A stretch of 64,000 nt of DNA from Paenilisteria newyorkensis (lineage in GTDB: Bacteria > Bacillota > Bacilli > Lactobacillales > Listeriaceae): assembly GCF_000766145.1 (NCBI RefSeq), contig NZ_JNFB01000002.1:1-64000 (forward strand), given 5' to 3'. Under the pieces are notes generated by a model that was not told the origin of the DNA, did not search any database, and worked only from the letters and a program-made list of their open reading frames with translations. Positions 8,348 to 17,628 of this stretch are shown one piece after another; position 1 is the first letter of the stretch, and each line of letters begins with the position of its first letter. A program made the translations under genes and the position numbers.

Positions 8348-10203
8348 TGAATTTACGCCGCGATTTAAGTGAAAAAGTTTTAATTGCTGATGGTGCAATG
8401 GGTACGTTGCTGTATTCTTACGGGGTTGATCGCTCCTTTGAAGAGTTGAATTTATCGCATCCAGATGATATTGTTGCGATCCATCGGGCTTATATCGAGG
8501 CTGGAGCGGATATTATTCAAACAAATACCTACAGCGCGAACTATATTAAGCTGTCGCGTTACGGTTTACAAGATGATATTAAAAAAATTAATCAGGCGGC
8601 TGTGCGGCATGCGAAAGAGGCGGCGCGGGGAACTGGTGTGTATATTTTTGGCACGATTGGCGGGATTAACGGGGCGAATGATGCCCGAATTGCGGCGCCG
8701 AGTTTGGAGGAGATTAAGCGTAGTTTCCGGGAGCAATTGTACTGTCTGTTGCTTGAAGGCGTGGATGCGATTTTGCTGGAGACGTATTATGATCTTGACG
8801 AACTAAAAACGGTGTTAAAAATTACACGCGAAACGACGGACTTGCCGATAGTCGCGAATGTTTCGATGCATGAACCGGGGCTTTTGCAAAGTGGGCAGAC
8901 GTTGGCATCGGCGTTACAGGAATTGGCGGATTTGGGAGCGGATGTCGTTGGCGCGAATTGTCGACTTGGTCCCTATCATATGTCCAAAGCGCTTGAGAGT
9001 GTGCCGTTGCTGGAAAATGCTTATTTGGCGGCGTATCCGAATGCTAGTTTACCGCAGATGGATGAGGGAAAAGTCGTTTATCAGACGGAAACGGATTATT
9101 TTGAGCAGTATGGCGAGATTTTCAGGCAGGAAGGTGTGCGTTTGATCGGTGGTTGTTGTGGCACGACGCCGGATCATATTCGGGCATTGCGAAGAGGTTT
9201 GAAATCGATAAAACCGGTGACGTCAAAAGTGGTTCATCCGATTTTGGAATTGGCGGAGTTGGATGCAGCGGAAGACGCGGGTGTGAGGCTTACGGATAAG
9301 GTGAAGGAGCAGTATACGGTGTTGGTGGAACTTGACCCGCCGCGGACATTTGATACGGCGGAATTTTTTGAAGGGGCGCAGAAGCTCGATGCTGCGGGTG
9401 TGGATGCGATCACGATTTCGGATAATTCGCTGGCGACACCGCGGATTAGTAACATGGCACTTGCTGCGATTTTGAAGCAGGAGTATGATATTCGGCCGCT
9501 CATTCATTTGACGACGCGGGATCATAATCTGATCGGGATGCATTCGCATATCATGGGCTTTCATAAGTTGGGGATTCAGGATGTGCTGGCGGTGACGGGA
9601 GATCCGAGTAAAGTTGGCGATTTTCCAGGCGCGTCATCGGTGTTTGATTTGCGATCGGTGGAGCTTGTGCAGTTGATTAAGAAGTTCAATGATGGGATTT
9701 CTTATACTGGGAAGTCGTTGAAAGAGAAGGCGCGATTCCAAGTGGCGGCAGCGTTTAATCCGAATGTGTTGAAGCTAGATAAGGCAGTTCGGTTGATTGA
9801 ACGAAAGGTTGAATATGGTGCGGATTATATCATCACGCAACCGATTTATGATACGGAAAAGGCGGTGCAATTGAAAGAGGCGCTGGTCGAAGCTGGGATT
9901 ACGGTTCCTGTTTTTGTTGGTGTGATGCCGTTACTTTCTAGTCGGAATGCCGAGTTTCTCCATAATGAAGTTCCAGGTATTCGTTTGACGGATGAGGTTC
10001 GGGAGCGGATGCGAGAAGCGGATAAAAGCGGGACTGGGCGTGAGGAAGGCATGGCGATTGCGAAGGAAATACTCGACGCGATTTGTGAGCATTTTAATGG
10101 TGTGTATATTATTACGCCGTTCTTACGGTACGATTTGTCGATTGAGTTGACGAAATATGTGCAGAGCAAAGAAACGATTGCAGAAGTCAGTTCGCAAAAT
10201 TAA
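8347..10203 (+). CDS. yitJ: Bifunctional homocysteine S-methyltransferase / methylenetetrahydrofolate reductase
   Basis: A fusion of about 618 residues. Residues 1-290 form a homocysteine S-methyltransferase domain with the zinc cysteines in VVGANCRLG and LIGGCCGTTPDHI. The rest is a MetF-like reductase with an FAD-barrel start (YTVLVELDPPRTFDT) and VLAVTGDPSK. The reductase would supply 5-methyltetrahydrofolate to MetE; the other half could use methyl donors to remake methionine. The start may be TTG 8344 or ATG 8347; both follow AAAGGAG and overlap the metC stop. Matches Bacillus YitJ in length and order. Last gene of the operon. Confidence 0.93.
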   Translation: MNLRRDLSEKVLIADGAMGTLLYSYGVDRSFEELNLSHPDDIVAIHRAYIEAGADIIQTNTYSANYIKLSRYGLQDDIKKINQAAVRHAKEAARGTGVYIFGTIGGINGANDARIAAPSLEEIKRSFREQLYCLLLEGVDAILLETYYDLDELKTVLKITRETTDLPIVANVSMHEPGLLQSGQTLASALQELADLGADVVGANCRLGPYHMSKALESVPLLENAYLAAYPNASLPQMDEGKVVYQTETDYFEQYGEIFRQEGVRLIGGCCGTTPDHIRALRRGLKSIKPVTSKVVHPILELAELDAAEDAGVRLTDKVKEQYTVLVELDPPRTFDTAEFFEGAQKLDAAGVDAITISDNSLATPRISNMALAAILKQEYDIRPLIHLTTRDHNLIGMHSHIMGFHKLGIQDVLAVTGDPSKVGDFPGASSVFDLRSVELVQLIKKFNDGISYTGKSLKEKARFQVAAAFNPNVLKLDKAVRLIERKVEYGADYIITQPIYDTEKAVQLKEALVEAGITVPVFVGVMPLLSSRNAEFLHNEVPGIRLTDEVRERMREADKSGTGREEGMAIAKEILDAICEHFNGVYIITPFLRYDLSIELTKYVQSKETIAEVSSQN

Positions 10204-10243
10204 AAAGTACCAGCAAGCCGTGATAGGTTTGCTGGTACTTTTT
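10202..10243. terminator. Bidirectional terminator between yitJ and menA
   Basis: AAAAGTACCAGCAA and TTGCTGGTACTTTT form a long stem with A and T runs on the two sides, serving the convergent yitJ and menA transcripts. Confidence 0.9.
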
Positions 10244-10248
10244 GCGGT

Positions 10249-11193
10249 TTAAAAATCAACCATATTCGCGCTTAGTAAACTGATTAAAAACGCGATGGCT
10301 AGTAGTATTCCGAAGAATGTTAAGGCCTTGCTCGTTGCTTTCATCGCTGGAACCATTGTGATTGGCACGCTTTTTCCGATGAAGCGGCGAACGGCTTTGA
10401 TTGCTTCGGGAACGCTGAGTAGAATAATCAGAATCCACGGAGTTGCTTCCACCGTGAAGATTAGCGCGATTTCCCATACGTACGCGAAAATGAAGGCGGA
10501 GGTGAAGAGGATAAGTGCTCCTTTTCGGCCTAGTAAAATCGCCAATGTGAGGCGTCCGTTTGCTTTGTCGGGCTCTAAATCGCGAATGCTGTTTGCTAGA
10601 AGTAAGTTGCCGACAAGTACCATCACTGGAATCGAAACGTAGACGATGAAAGAACTGATAAATCCGGCTTGAATATAGAAGGAAATGAATGTGATAATAC
10701 CTCCCATGAAAAAACCAGCCATGATTTCGCCGAACGGTGTGTAGGCAATCGGGTATGGTCCGCCAGTGTATAAATAACCGACAACCATCGAGATAATGCC
10801 GAGTAGACCGATCCACCAATTATTCACGTCCATGCATAAGTAAACGCCACCTAGAATAGCTAATACGTATAGAAAAATGGCTAGGAATAAAATAAAGCCT
10901 GGTTTCATCCCGTTTCGGACAATTGCGCCACCGTTTCCTACTGTATGCTCATCGTCTTGCCCTTTTTTGAAATCGTAGTATTCGTTAAATAGGTTGGCAG
11001 AGGTTTGAATGAGGAAACACGATATTAGCATGACTAAAAAGCGCGTAAAATGAAAACTTTCGTAGCTCATTGCGACGGTGGTTCCTAAAAATACTGGTAC
11101 GAATGATGCAACCAGTGTGTGCGGACGGAGTAACATCCACCATTTATGGAATCCAGAGTGTCTTACAATAGCTGATTTTGTGCCGTGTGCCAT
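10249..11193 (-). CDS. menA: 1,4-dihydroxy-2-naphthoate polyprenyltransferase
   Basis: UbiA-family integral membrane enzyme that prenylates dihydroxynaphthoate to demethylmenaquinone. Of 314 residues most are hydrophobic, about 8-9 helices. The first prenyl-diphosphate/Mg site is visible as NEYYDFKKGQDDEHTVGNGG, and a second acidic site as NSIRDLEPDKANGR. The frame is open 13 codons further upstream, but the ATG at 11193 has an AAAGGAGAG ribosome site at good distance. Transcribed away from menFDHBE, the other menaquinone genes; the divergent layout is the one I recall in Listeria. Confidence 0.93.
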   Translation of the reverse strand: MAHGTKSAIVRHSGFHKWWMLLRPHTLVASFVPVFLGTTVAMSYESFHFTRFLVMLISCFLIQTSANLFNEYYDFKKGQDDEHTVGNGGAIVRNGMKPGFILFLAIFLYVLAILGGVYLCMDVNNWWIGLLGIISMVVGYLYTGGPYPIAYTPFGEIMAGFFMGGIITFISFYIQAGFISSFIVYVSIPVMVLVGNLLLANSIRDLEPDKANGRLTLAILLGRKGALILFTSAFIFAYVWEIALIFTVEATPWILIILLSVPEAIKAVRRFIGKSVPITMVPAMKATSKALTFFGILLAIAFLISLLSANMVDF

Positions 11194-11231
11194 TAGTTTC
11201 TCTCCTTTTATAAAAGCTTTGTACTTGTACA

Positions 11232-11260
11232 ATTTTAGGCAATGTTTGTCTATTAGTCAA
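11232..11260 (-). promoter_or_regulatory. menA promoter
   Basis: Read on the minus strand: TTGACT (11255-11260), 17-base spacer, TAAAAT (11232-11237), about 40 bases before the menA start. Confidence 0.65.
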
Positions 11261-11345
11261 TGAATATAGATGATTTCTTTTTCGGATGGGGAGCTGGGCT
11301 GTTTTTTCGGGAGTGTCTAGAGGTGTAAAAACGGATGGCTTTTGT

Positions 11346-11351
11346 TATAAT
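11346..11351 (+). promoter_or_regulatory. -10 box of the menF operon promoter
   Basis: TATAAT preceded by TTGT, 40 bases before the menF start. No good -35 hexamer is seen, so it may be an extended -10 or activator-dependent promoter. Confidence 0.45.
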
Positions 11352-11390
11352 GGGTAGGTGAGTGAAGGCAATGAAGGAGAGATGAGTTAT

Positions 11391-12785
11391 ATGGGTTTAA
11401 CATTGCCAATAGAGCTGTTTCAGCAGGCAAAACGTAGATTAAATTCGCAACAGGAGAACGTGTTATTAAGCTGGGTTTGTGAGCTTCCTGGTGGTATGGC
11501 AAAACGTGTTTTTGATCAGGGAAACGGGTTTTTTAAAGGCGAGCGTTTCTTCTGGCAAAATAAAGAGCGAACGTTGCGACTTGCGGGGCTTGGCGCGATG
11601 GATCAGCTTCGAGTGGAGCAGGGGCAGGACCGGTTTTTGGCGTTACATACGAGAAAAGAGCAGGTGCTTGAATGGACGGTAACGAACAGTGAGGAAACTG
11701 CTTGTGGTGCCGTTTATTTTGGTGGATTTAGTTTTGATGATCAGCAGGATGCGTCGCCGGAATGGGAAAAGTTCGGGGAAGGATTTTTTTATTTGCCGCT
11801 TTTCTTGGTGACGGAGAAGGAGGATCGCTGTTATTTATCGGTGAATCTGTGGCTTTCGGAGGACGATGATTATGCGAAAGTCGAGGCTGTGATGGCGCAG
11901 TGGGATAGGGTTGCCGCGTCGTCGGTTGTGCAGGATCCGGAAGTGGCTTGTATTTTGGAGGAGCGCTTGGCGGAGGATGCTTGGTTGCGGGCTGCGACGG
12001 ATGTTGTGGCGTTGTTGCAGGAATCGCCGAATATGCAGAAAGTGGTATTGGCTCGGCGGATGCGACTGGGATTCGATGGTTTTCTTTCGAGTAGCCGGAT
12101 TATCGCGCATATGGAAGAGCAGCAGGCAAATAGTTACTGTTTCGTGCTGGAAAATGGGACGAGTACTTTCTTTGGTGCCACGCCGGAACGGTTATTGATG
12201 GCGGATGCGTTTCATTTGGAGTCGGCTTGCGTGGCGGGTTCGATTGCGCGCGGGGAGACGGCGAGTGAGGATGCGATGCTTGGTGATGCGCTACTTAGCG
12301 ATGCGAAAAACTTGGCGGAACATCATTTCGTTGTGGAGATGATTCAGGGCACGATGGCGCGTTTTTGCGAGGATGTGCAGGTTTCGGCGAGTCCGGTATT
12401 GCTTAAGAATCGGGATATTCAGCATTTGTATATGACGGTTTCAGGACGCCGAGGCGAGGCGAAGTTGTTGGACGTGTTGCGTGCGCTTCATCCGACGCCG
12501 GCGCTTGGTGGTTGGCCGCAAGCGGAGGCGATGACGGTGATTCGTTTGAAAGAAGAGATGGATCGCGGTTTTTATGGGGCTCCGATTGGTTGGATTGATC
12601 CGCTTGATCGTGGTGAATTTGCGGTCGCGATTCGTTCGGCGCTTGCGATAGATACGAATGCGTTGTTGTATGCTGGATGCGGGATTGTGGCGGATTCGGT
12701 GCCAGCGGAGGAACTTGCGGAGACGGCGATTAAGTTTCAGCCGATGCTACGGGTATTAGGAGGTAAGGTACATGAACGATCATAG
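11391..12785 (+). CDS. menF: Isochorismate synthase (MenF)
   Basis: Converts chorismate to isochorismate, the entry step to menaquinone. The C-terminal half carries the chorismate-binding domain: VVLARRMRL, SGRRGEAKLLDVLRALHPTPALGG, GFYGAPIGWID and YAGCGIVADSVPAEE. The N-terminal part is divergent, as is usual. Start choice: ATG 11391 lies 11 bases after AAGGAG; ATG 11382 is too close to it, and a GTG at 11358 is also open. 464 residues from 11391. Overlaps menD by 14 bases. First gene of menF-menD-menH-menB-menE. Confidence 0.93.
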   Translation: MGLTLPIELFQQAKRRLNSQQENVLLSWVCELPGGMAKRVFDQGNGFFKGERFFWQNKERTLRLAGLGAMDQLRVEQGQDRFLALHTRKEQVLEWTVTNSEETACGAVYFGGFSFDDQQDASPEWEKFGEGFFYLPLFLVTEKEDRCYLSVNLWLSEDDDYAKVEAVMAQWDRVAASSVVQDPEVACILEERLAEDAWLRAATDVVALLQESPNMQKVVLARRMRLGFDGFLSSSRIIAHMEEQQANSYCFVLENGTSTFFGATPERLLMADAFHLESACVAGSIARGETASEDAMLGDALLSDAKNLAEHHFVVEMIQGTMARFCEDVQVSASPVLLKNRDIQHLYMTVSGRRGEAKLLDVLRALHPTPALGGWPQAEAMTVIRLKEEMDRGFYGAPIGWIDPLDRGEFAVAIRSALAIDTNALLYAGCGIVADSVPAEELAETAIKFQPMLRVLGGKVHERS

Positions 12786-14514
12786 ACAGGTCATGACGGA
12801 ATATTTGGCGGCTTTTGTGGAAGAATTGGTGCAGGCTGGCGTGAAAGAGGCGGTTATTAGCCCAGGTTCGCGTTCGACGCCGATTGCTTTATTGATGGCA
12901 GAACATCCGACGCTAAAAATTTATGTGGACGTGGATGAGCGCTCGGCAGGATTTTTTGCGCTGGGAATTGCGAAGGCTTCGAAAAGACCGGTTGTACTTT
13001 TATGTACGTCGGGAACGGCCGCGGCGAATTATTTTCCTGCGGTGGCTGAGGCTAATTTATCGCAGGTTCCGTTGCTTGTTTTGACGGCGGATCGGCCGCA
13101 TGAACTGCGAAATGTTGGGGCGCCGCAAGCGATGGATCAGGTTCGCTTATTCGGATCGCATGTGAAGGATTTTACGGATATGGCATTGCCTGAGAATTCG
13201 ACGGAGATGTTGCGTTTTGCAAAATGGCATGGTTCGAAGGCTGTGGATATTGCGATGAATGCGCCGCGTGGACCGGTTCATTTGAATTTTCCGTTGCGCG
13301 AGCCGTTGATGCCGATTTTGGAGCCGTCGCCGTTTGCGGTTACGGAGAAGAAGCGGCGTCACGTGCATATTTATTATACACATGAGGTGTTAGAGGATGC
13401 AGTGATTGCGCAGATTATAGGGGCTTGTGCTGGGAAGCGTGGCGTTTTTGTGGCGGGTCCTTTGGATAAAAAGGCGTTTTCACCGAAATTGGTGGCGCTC
13501 GCGGAACAGATTGGTTGGCCGATTTTGGCGGATCCGTTGTCGCAGTTGCGTAGTTATGGTGCGCTGAGCGATGCGGTGATTGACCAGTATGATGCGATTT
13601 TGCAGGAGGAATTGGCGCGTGAGGCATTGCGTCCGGAAGTTGTGATTCGCTTTGGGGCGATGCCGGTTTCGAAGCCGCTCATGAAGTGGCTGGAGGCTTT
13701 GGAGGACGTGATGTTCTACGTGGTTGACCCTGGCGCGGCGTGGAAGGATCCGATTAAAGCGGTGACGAACATGATTCACTGTGACGAGCATTTCTTGGTG
13801 GGCGCGCTTACGGACGGCTGGCAGGAGAAGACTGCGGCGGACTGGGCGGGAACTTGGCAACATTTGAATGCAAAAGTGAAGATGGTTATCAAGGGGCATA
13901 TGGAGACGCTTGAGACGCTGGATGAAGGGAAGCTTGTGTACGAACTGCGCGAGTGGATTCCTGAAAAAGCTGGTTTGTTTATCGGGAACAGTATGCCGAT
14001 TCGTGATATTGATACGTATTTTGCGCAGGTCGATAAACAGGTTCGGATGCTTGCTAATCGGGGCGCAAACGGGATTGATGGCGTGGTTTCTTCGGCGCTT
14101 GGTGCAAGTTTGACGGAGCAACCGATGTATTTATTGATTGGTGATTTGTCGTTTTATCATGATATGAACGGTCTTTTGATGGCGAAAAAATATGGGCTTA
14201 ATTTGACGATTATTGTGGTGAATAATAATGGTGGCGGGATCTTCTCGTTCTTACCGCAGGCGTCAGATCCGAAGTATTTTGAGTCGTTATTTGGGACGGG
14301 GACGGATCTTGATTTTCGCTATACGGCGGCGCTTTATGAGGGGGATTTTCATGAGGCGGCGGATTGGGATGAGTTCCATGATGCGCTTGATCAGGCCCAC
14401 TTCCACAAGGGGCTGGATATTATTGAAGTGAAGACGAATCGATATGAAAATGTGGATGCTCACCGGGCGTTGTGGGAAGCGATTAAGACGGCGATTCGTT
14501 CGGAGTTGAAATAA
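12772..14514 (+). CDS. menD: SEPHCHC synthase (MenD)
   Basis: Thiamine-diphosphate enzyme joining isochorismate and 2-oxoglutarate to give 2-succinyl-5-enolpyruvyl-6-hydroxy-3-cyclohexene-1-carboxylate. The 580 residues match the family. The N-terminal pyrimidine-binding domain has AVISPGSRSTPIALL and VDERSAGFFALG; the C-terminal ThDP/Mg site is GDLSFYHDMNGLL followed by VVNNNGGGIF. Starts inside the end of menF with an AGGAGG ribosome site, so the two are coupled. Confidence 0.97.
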   Translation: MNDHRQVMTEYLAAFVEELVQAGVKEAVISPGSRSTPIALLMAEHPTLKIYVDVDERSAGFFALGIAKASKRPVVLLCTSGTAAANYFPAVAEANLSQVPLLVLTADRPHELRNVGAPQAMDQVRLFGSHVKDFTDMALPENSTEMLRFAKWHGSKAVDIAMNAPRGPVHLNFPLREPLMPILEPSPFAVTEKKRRHVHIYYTHEVLEDAVIAQIIGACAGKRGVFVAGPLDKKAFSPKLVALAEQIGWPILADPLSQLRSYGALSDAVIDQYDAILQEELAREALRPEVVIRFGAMPVSKPLMKWLEALEDVMFYVVDPGAAWKDPIKAVTNMIHCDEHFLVGALTDGWQEKTAADWAGTWQHLNAKVKMVIKGHMETLETLDEGKLVYELREWIPEKAGLFIGNSMPIRDIDTYFAQVDKQVRMLANRGANGIDGVVSSALGASLTEQPMYLLIGDLSFYHDMNGLLMAKKYGLNLTIIVVNNNGGGIFSFLPQASDPKYFESLFGTGTDLDFRYTAALYEGDFHEAADWDEFHDALDQAHFHKGLDIIEVKTNRYENVDAHRALWEAIKTAIRSELK

Positions 14515-14516
14515 GG

Positions 14517-15341
14517 ATGCGGATTCGGGGCGTGGATTACCATGTTGTGGAGACGAATGCTGGGGCTTTACGGGGAACGCTGTTGTTGCTCCACGGCTTT
14601 ACTGGTTCGCATGCGACGTATGATGCGATTTTGCCGATTTTGGCGGCGGATTGGCATTGTGTGACGGTGGACTTGTTGGGGCACGGTGAGACGGATGCGC
14701 CGCTTGATGTGACGCGATACGGGATGGAAGAGCAGGCGGCGGATTTGATGGCGATTTTGGATCAGGTTGGCGCGCAGAAAGCTTCGGTACTCGGATATTC
14801 GATGGGTGGCCGGCTAGCTTTGGGGCTTGCAACGCTTTACCCTGAGCGAATCCAGACGCTTGTTCTGCAGAGTGCTTCGCCGGGTTTGGAGTTGGAACAA
14901 GAGCGCGAGGCACGAATTTTGAAAGATACGGCGCTTGCTGATAAAATTAAAAAGCAAGGCGTGGCCGATTTTGTCGTAGATTGGGAGAAGTTGCCACTTT
15001 TTGCGACGCAGCGTTATCTCTCGGAAAATGTGCAGGATAAGATTCGCGCGGAACGGTTGAATCAACGTGCGCAAGGTTTGGCTGGAAGTCTTGGCGGAAT
15101 GGGAACGGGTGCGCAGCCTTCTTTTTGGGAGGAGTTGCCGGCGCTTCACATGCCGATGCTACTTTTAGCGGGGCAAGAGGATCAGAAATTTTGCGGGATT
15201 GCGGTGGCTATGAAAATGGCGCTTCCCGATGCAAAATACATTACTTTTTCAAATGCGGGACATACGATACATATCGAGCAACCGGAGGCTTTTGGTTACG
15301 CGGTCCGCAATTGGTTACGAATTAGAGGAGGAACGAACTAA
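14517..15341 (+). CDS. menH: SHCHC synthase, alpha/beta hydrolase (MenH)
   Basis: Alpha/beta-hydrolase expected to remove pyruvate from the MenD product to give 2-succinyl-6-hydroxy-2,4-cyclohexadiene-1-carboxylate. The nucleophile elbow is [10 protein letters not shown], the oxyanion region [13 protein letters not shown], and the C-terminal catalytic His lies in [11 protein letters not shown]. 274 residues. Starts 2 bases after menD; the ribosome site (AAGG) is weak, which suggests coupling. Its stop overlaps the menB start. Confidence 0.93.
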   Translation: MRIRGVDYHVVETNAGALRGTLLLLHGFTGSHATYDAILPILAADWHCVTVDLLGHGETDAPLDVTRYGMEEQAADLMAILDQVGAQKASVLGYSMGGRLALGLATLYPERIQTLVLQSASPGLELEQEREARILKDTALADKIKKQGVADFVVDWEKLPLFATQRYLSENVQDKIRAERLNQRAQGLAGSLGGMGTGAQPSFWEELPALHMPMLLLAGQEDQKFCGIAVAMKMALPDAKYITFSNAGHTIHIEQPEAFGYAVRNWLRIRGGTN

Positions 15342-16159
15342 TGGGTTTTGAGTGGAAAAAAGAGAAGGATTATACGGAAATTAAGTACGAAACATACGAA
15401 GGCATCGCGAAAATTACGATTGATCGTCCGCAAGTGCACAATGCATTTACACCAAAAACGGTCATTGAAATGATTGATGCGTTTACGATTGCGCGCGAGG
15501 ATTCGAAGGTTGGCGTGATTATTTTAACGGGCGAAGGCGAGAAAGCGTTTTGTTCTGGTGGAGATCAGAAGGTTCGGGGGAATGGCGGCTACGTTGGCGA
15601 GGACAATATTCCGCGCTTGAACGTGCTTGATTTGCAGCGTTTGATTCGTGTGATTCCGAAACCGGTGATCGCGATGGTTGCTGGTTGGTCGATTGGCGGC
15701 GGAAACGTGTTGCAACTCGTATGTGACTTGACGATTGCGGCGGATAATGCAAAATTTGGTCAAACGGGACCGAATGTTGGTAGTTTTGACGCCGGTTATG
15801 GTTCTGGCTACTTGGCGCGCGTGATTGGTCATAAGAAAGCGAAGGAAGTTTGGTTCATGTGTCGTCAATATACGGCTGCTGAGGCGCTTGAAATGGGCTG
15901 GATTAACACGGTTGTGCCACTTGCGGATTTGGAAACAGAGACGGTTGCTTGGGCGAAGGAAATGTTGAAGAAAAGTCCGACGGCGCTTCGTTTTATTAAG
16001 GCAGCATTTAACGCGGACACTGACGGCTTGGCGGGTATTCAACAGCTTGCTGGTGACGCGACGCTTCTTTATTACACAACGGATGAGGCGAAAGAGGGGC
16101 GTGACGCGTTCAAAGAAAAACGTGACCCAGACTTCGATCAATTCCCGAAATTCCCTTGA
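15341..16159 (+). CDS. menB: 1,4-dihydroxy-2-naphthoyl-CoA synthase (MenB)
   Basis: Crotonase-fold enzyme closing the second ring by Dieckmann-type condensation of O-succinylbenzoyl-CoA. 272 residues with the MenB signatures [32 protein letters not shown] and [13 protein letters not shown], which separate it from ordinary enoyl-CoA hydratases. AGAGGAGG ribosome site; overlaps the menH stop by one base. Confidence 0.97.
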   Translation: MGFEWKKEKDYTEIKYETYEGIAKITIDRPQVHNAFTPKTVIEMIDAFTIAREDSKVGVIILTGEGEKAFCSGGDQKVRGNGGYVGEDNIPRLNVLDLQRLIRVIPKPVIAMVAGWSIGGGNVLQLVCDLTIAADNAKFGQTGPNVGSFDAGYGSGYLARVIGHKKAKEVWFMCRQYTAAEALEMGWINTVVPLADLETETVAWAKEMLKKSPTALRFIKAAFNADTDGLAGIQQLAGDATLLYYTTDEAKEGRDAFKEKRDPDFDQFPKFP

Positions 16160-16172
16160 TTGTTGGTGAAAA

Positions 16173-17579
16173 ATGATGGAACTAACCAATTGGTTGGAAA
16201 AACGAGTGCGGCTTTCTCCAGGGAAGACCGCGCTCGTTTTTCAGGATAAGCAGGAAACTTTTTTAGAGATATATGAAGCGGTGCAAGAAGTGGCTGGAAA
16301 ATTGGCGTCGTTTGGTGTTCGGGACGGGATGTATGTCGCATTGCTTGGCAGGAATGACCGAGAGACGTTTTTGATGATTCATGCGTTGCAGCAGCTGGGG
16401 GCACGGACGGTATTTTTGAATAATCGGTTGACGGCGACGGAGATTTTGTTTCAAACGCAGGATGCGCAGGTGGAGCGGTGTTTTTACGCGGATGGGTTTG
16501 CGGAAAAAGTGGATGGAATTCCTGCGGTGCCTTTTACGTCTGTGATGGAGGCGCCGATTTTGAATGTTCCGCTCGTTTCCCATTTTGCGATGGAGGATGT
16601 GGCTTCGGTCATGTATACGTCGGGCACGACTGGGCAGCCTAAAGGGGTGATGCAGACGTTCGGGAATCATTGGTGGAGCGCGACTGGCTCGATGCTGAAT
16701 CTTGGTTTGCAAGCCGGAGATAGTTGGCTCTGTGCGGTGCCGATTTTCCACATTAGTGGTCTGTCGATTTTGATGCGCTCGGTGATTTACGGGATTCCGG
16801 TTTATTTGGAGGAACATTTTGATGAGGCGCGGGTTGATGCCTTTTTGCGTAGCGGTGAGGTGACGTTGATTTCTGTGGTAACGACGATGGCGCAGCGTTT
16901 GCTGGACGTTTTTACGACGCGATATCATCCGAATTTCCGCTGCATGCTACTTGGCGGCGGCCCTGCGAACAAATCGATGCTTGAGGCTTGTTTTGAAAAA
17001 GGAATTCCGCTGGTGCAATCGTTTGGCATGACGGAAACGGCTTCACAAATCGTGACGCTACCACCGGAAGAGGCACTTTTAAAAATTGGCTCGGCAGGAA
17101 AACCTTTGTTTCCAGCAGAAATCAAGATTAGTGAACATGGCGAAATTTTGCTAAAAGGACCTTCCATCATGGCGGGGTATTTGCACAATGAATCCGCCAC
17201 AAAGGCAGCATTTGACGAGGATGACTGGTTTCAGACGGGAGATATTGGTTACCTAGATGACGACGGTTTCCTGTTCGTGCTGGATAGGCGTTCCGATTTG
17301 ATTATATCTGGCGGCGAAAATATTTACCCAACAGAAATCGAGCATGTTTTGATGGCGCACCCGAATATTGTAGAGGTGGCTGTGGTCGCTGCATCGGACG
17401 AAAAATGGGGCGAGGTACCGGTCGCTTTTATTGTAGCAAAGGAGGCGATGGATACGGCGCTACTTTCCGAATTTTGTCAGCAAAGGCTTGCGAAGTTTAA
17501 AATACCACGCCAATTTCATTTTTTAGACAAGCTTCCGAGAACCGCCTCCCAAAAAATTCAGCGTCATCGCTTAAAATAA
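16173..17579 (+). CDS. menE: O-succinylbenzoate-CoA ligase (MenE)
   Basis: Adenylate-forming enzyme activating o-succinylbenzoate as its CoA ester, the substrate of MenB. 468 residues. The P-loop-like motif is MYTSGTTGQPKGV, the A5-type motif is QSFGMTETASQ, and the hinge/A8 region is GDIGYLDDDGFLFVLDRRSDLIISGGENIYP. A conserved lysine near the C terminus (TASQKIQRH) fits the family. Starts 13 bases after menB with a weak ribosome site. Last gene of the men operon, followed by a terminator. Confidence 0.96.
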   Translation: MMELTNWLEKRVRLSPGKTALVFQDKQETFLEIYEAVQEVAGKLASFGVRDGMYVALLGRNDRETFLMIHALQQLGARTVFLNNRLTATEILFQTQDAQVERCFYADGFAEKVDGIPAVPFTSVMEAPILNVPLVSHFAMEDVASVMYTSGTTGQPKGVMQTFGNHWWSATGSMLNLGLQAGDSWLCAVPIFHISGLSILMRSVIYGIPVYLEEHFDEARVDAFLRSGEVTLISVVTTMAQRLLDVFTTRYHPNFRCMLLGGGPANKSMLEACFEKGIPLVQSFGMTETASQIVTLPPEEALLKIGSAGKPLFPAEIKISEHGEILLKGPSIMAGYLHNESATKAAFDEDDWFQTGDIGYLDDDGFLFVLDRRSDLIISGGENIYPTEIEHVLMAHPNIVEVAVVAASDEKWGEVPVAFIVAKEAMDTALLSEFCQQRLAKFKIPRQFHFLDKLPRTASQKIQRHRLK

Positions 17580-17588
17580 TAGCATACA

Positions 17589-17621
17589 AAAAGGCCGAGC
17601 GTTTCGCACACTCGGCCTTTC
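17589..17621. terminator. Bidirectional terminator between menE and the zinc-binding gene
   Basis: AAGGCCGAG (17591-17599) pairs with CTCGGCCTT (17611-17619), with an A-run upstream and T-rich end, between convergent genes. Confidence 0.85.
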
Positions 17622-17628
17622 CTATACC

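Noticed and set aside
13480-14121. 213-codon minus-strand frame opposite menD
   Set aside because: No ribosome site, basic low-complexity product, MenD motifs fully explain the region.
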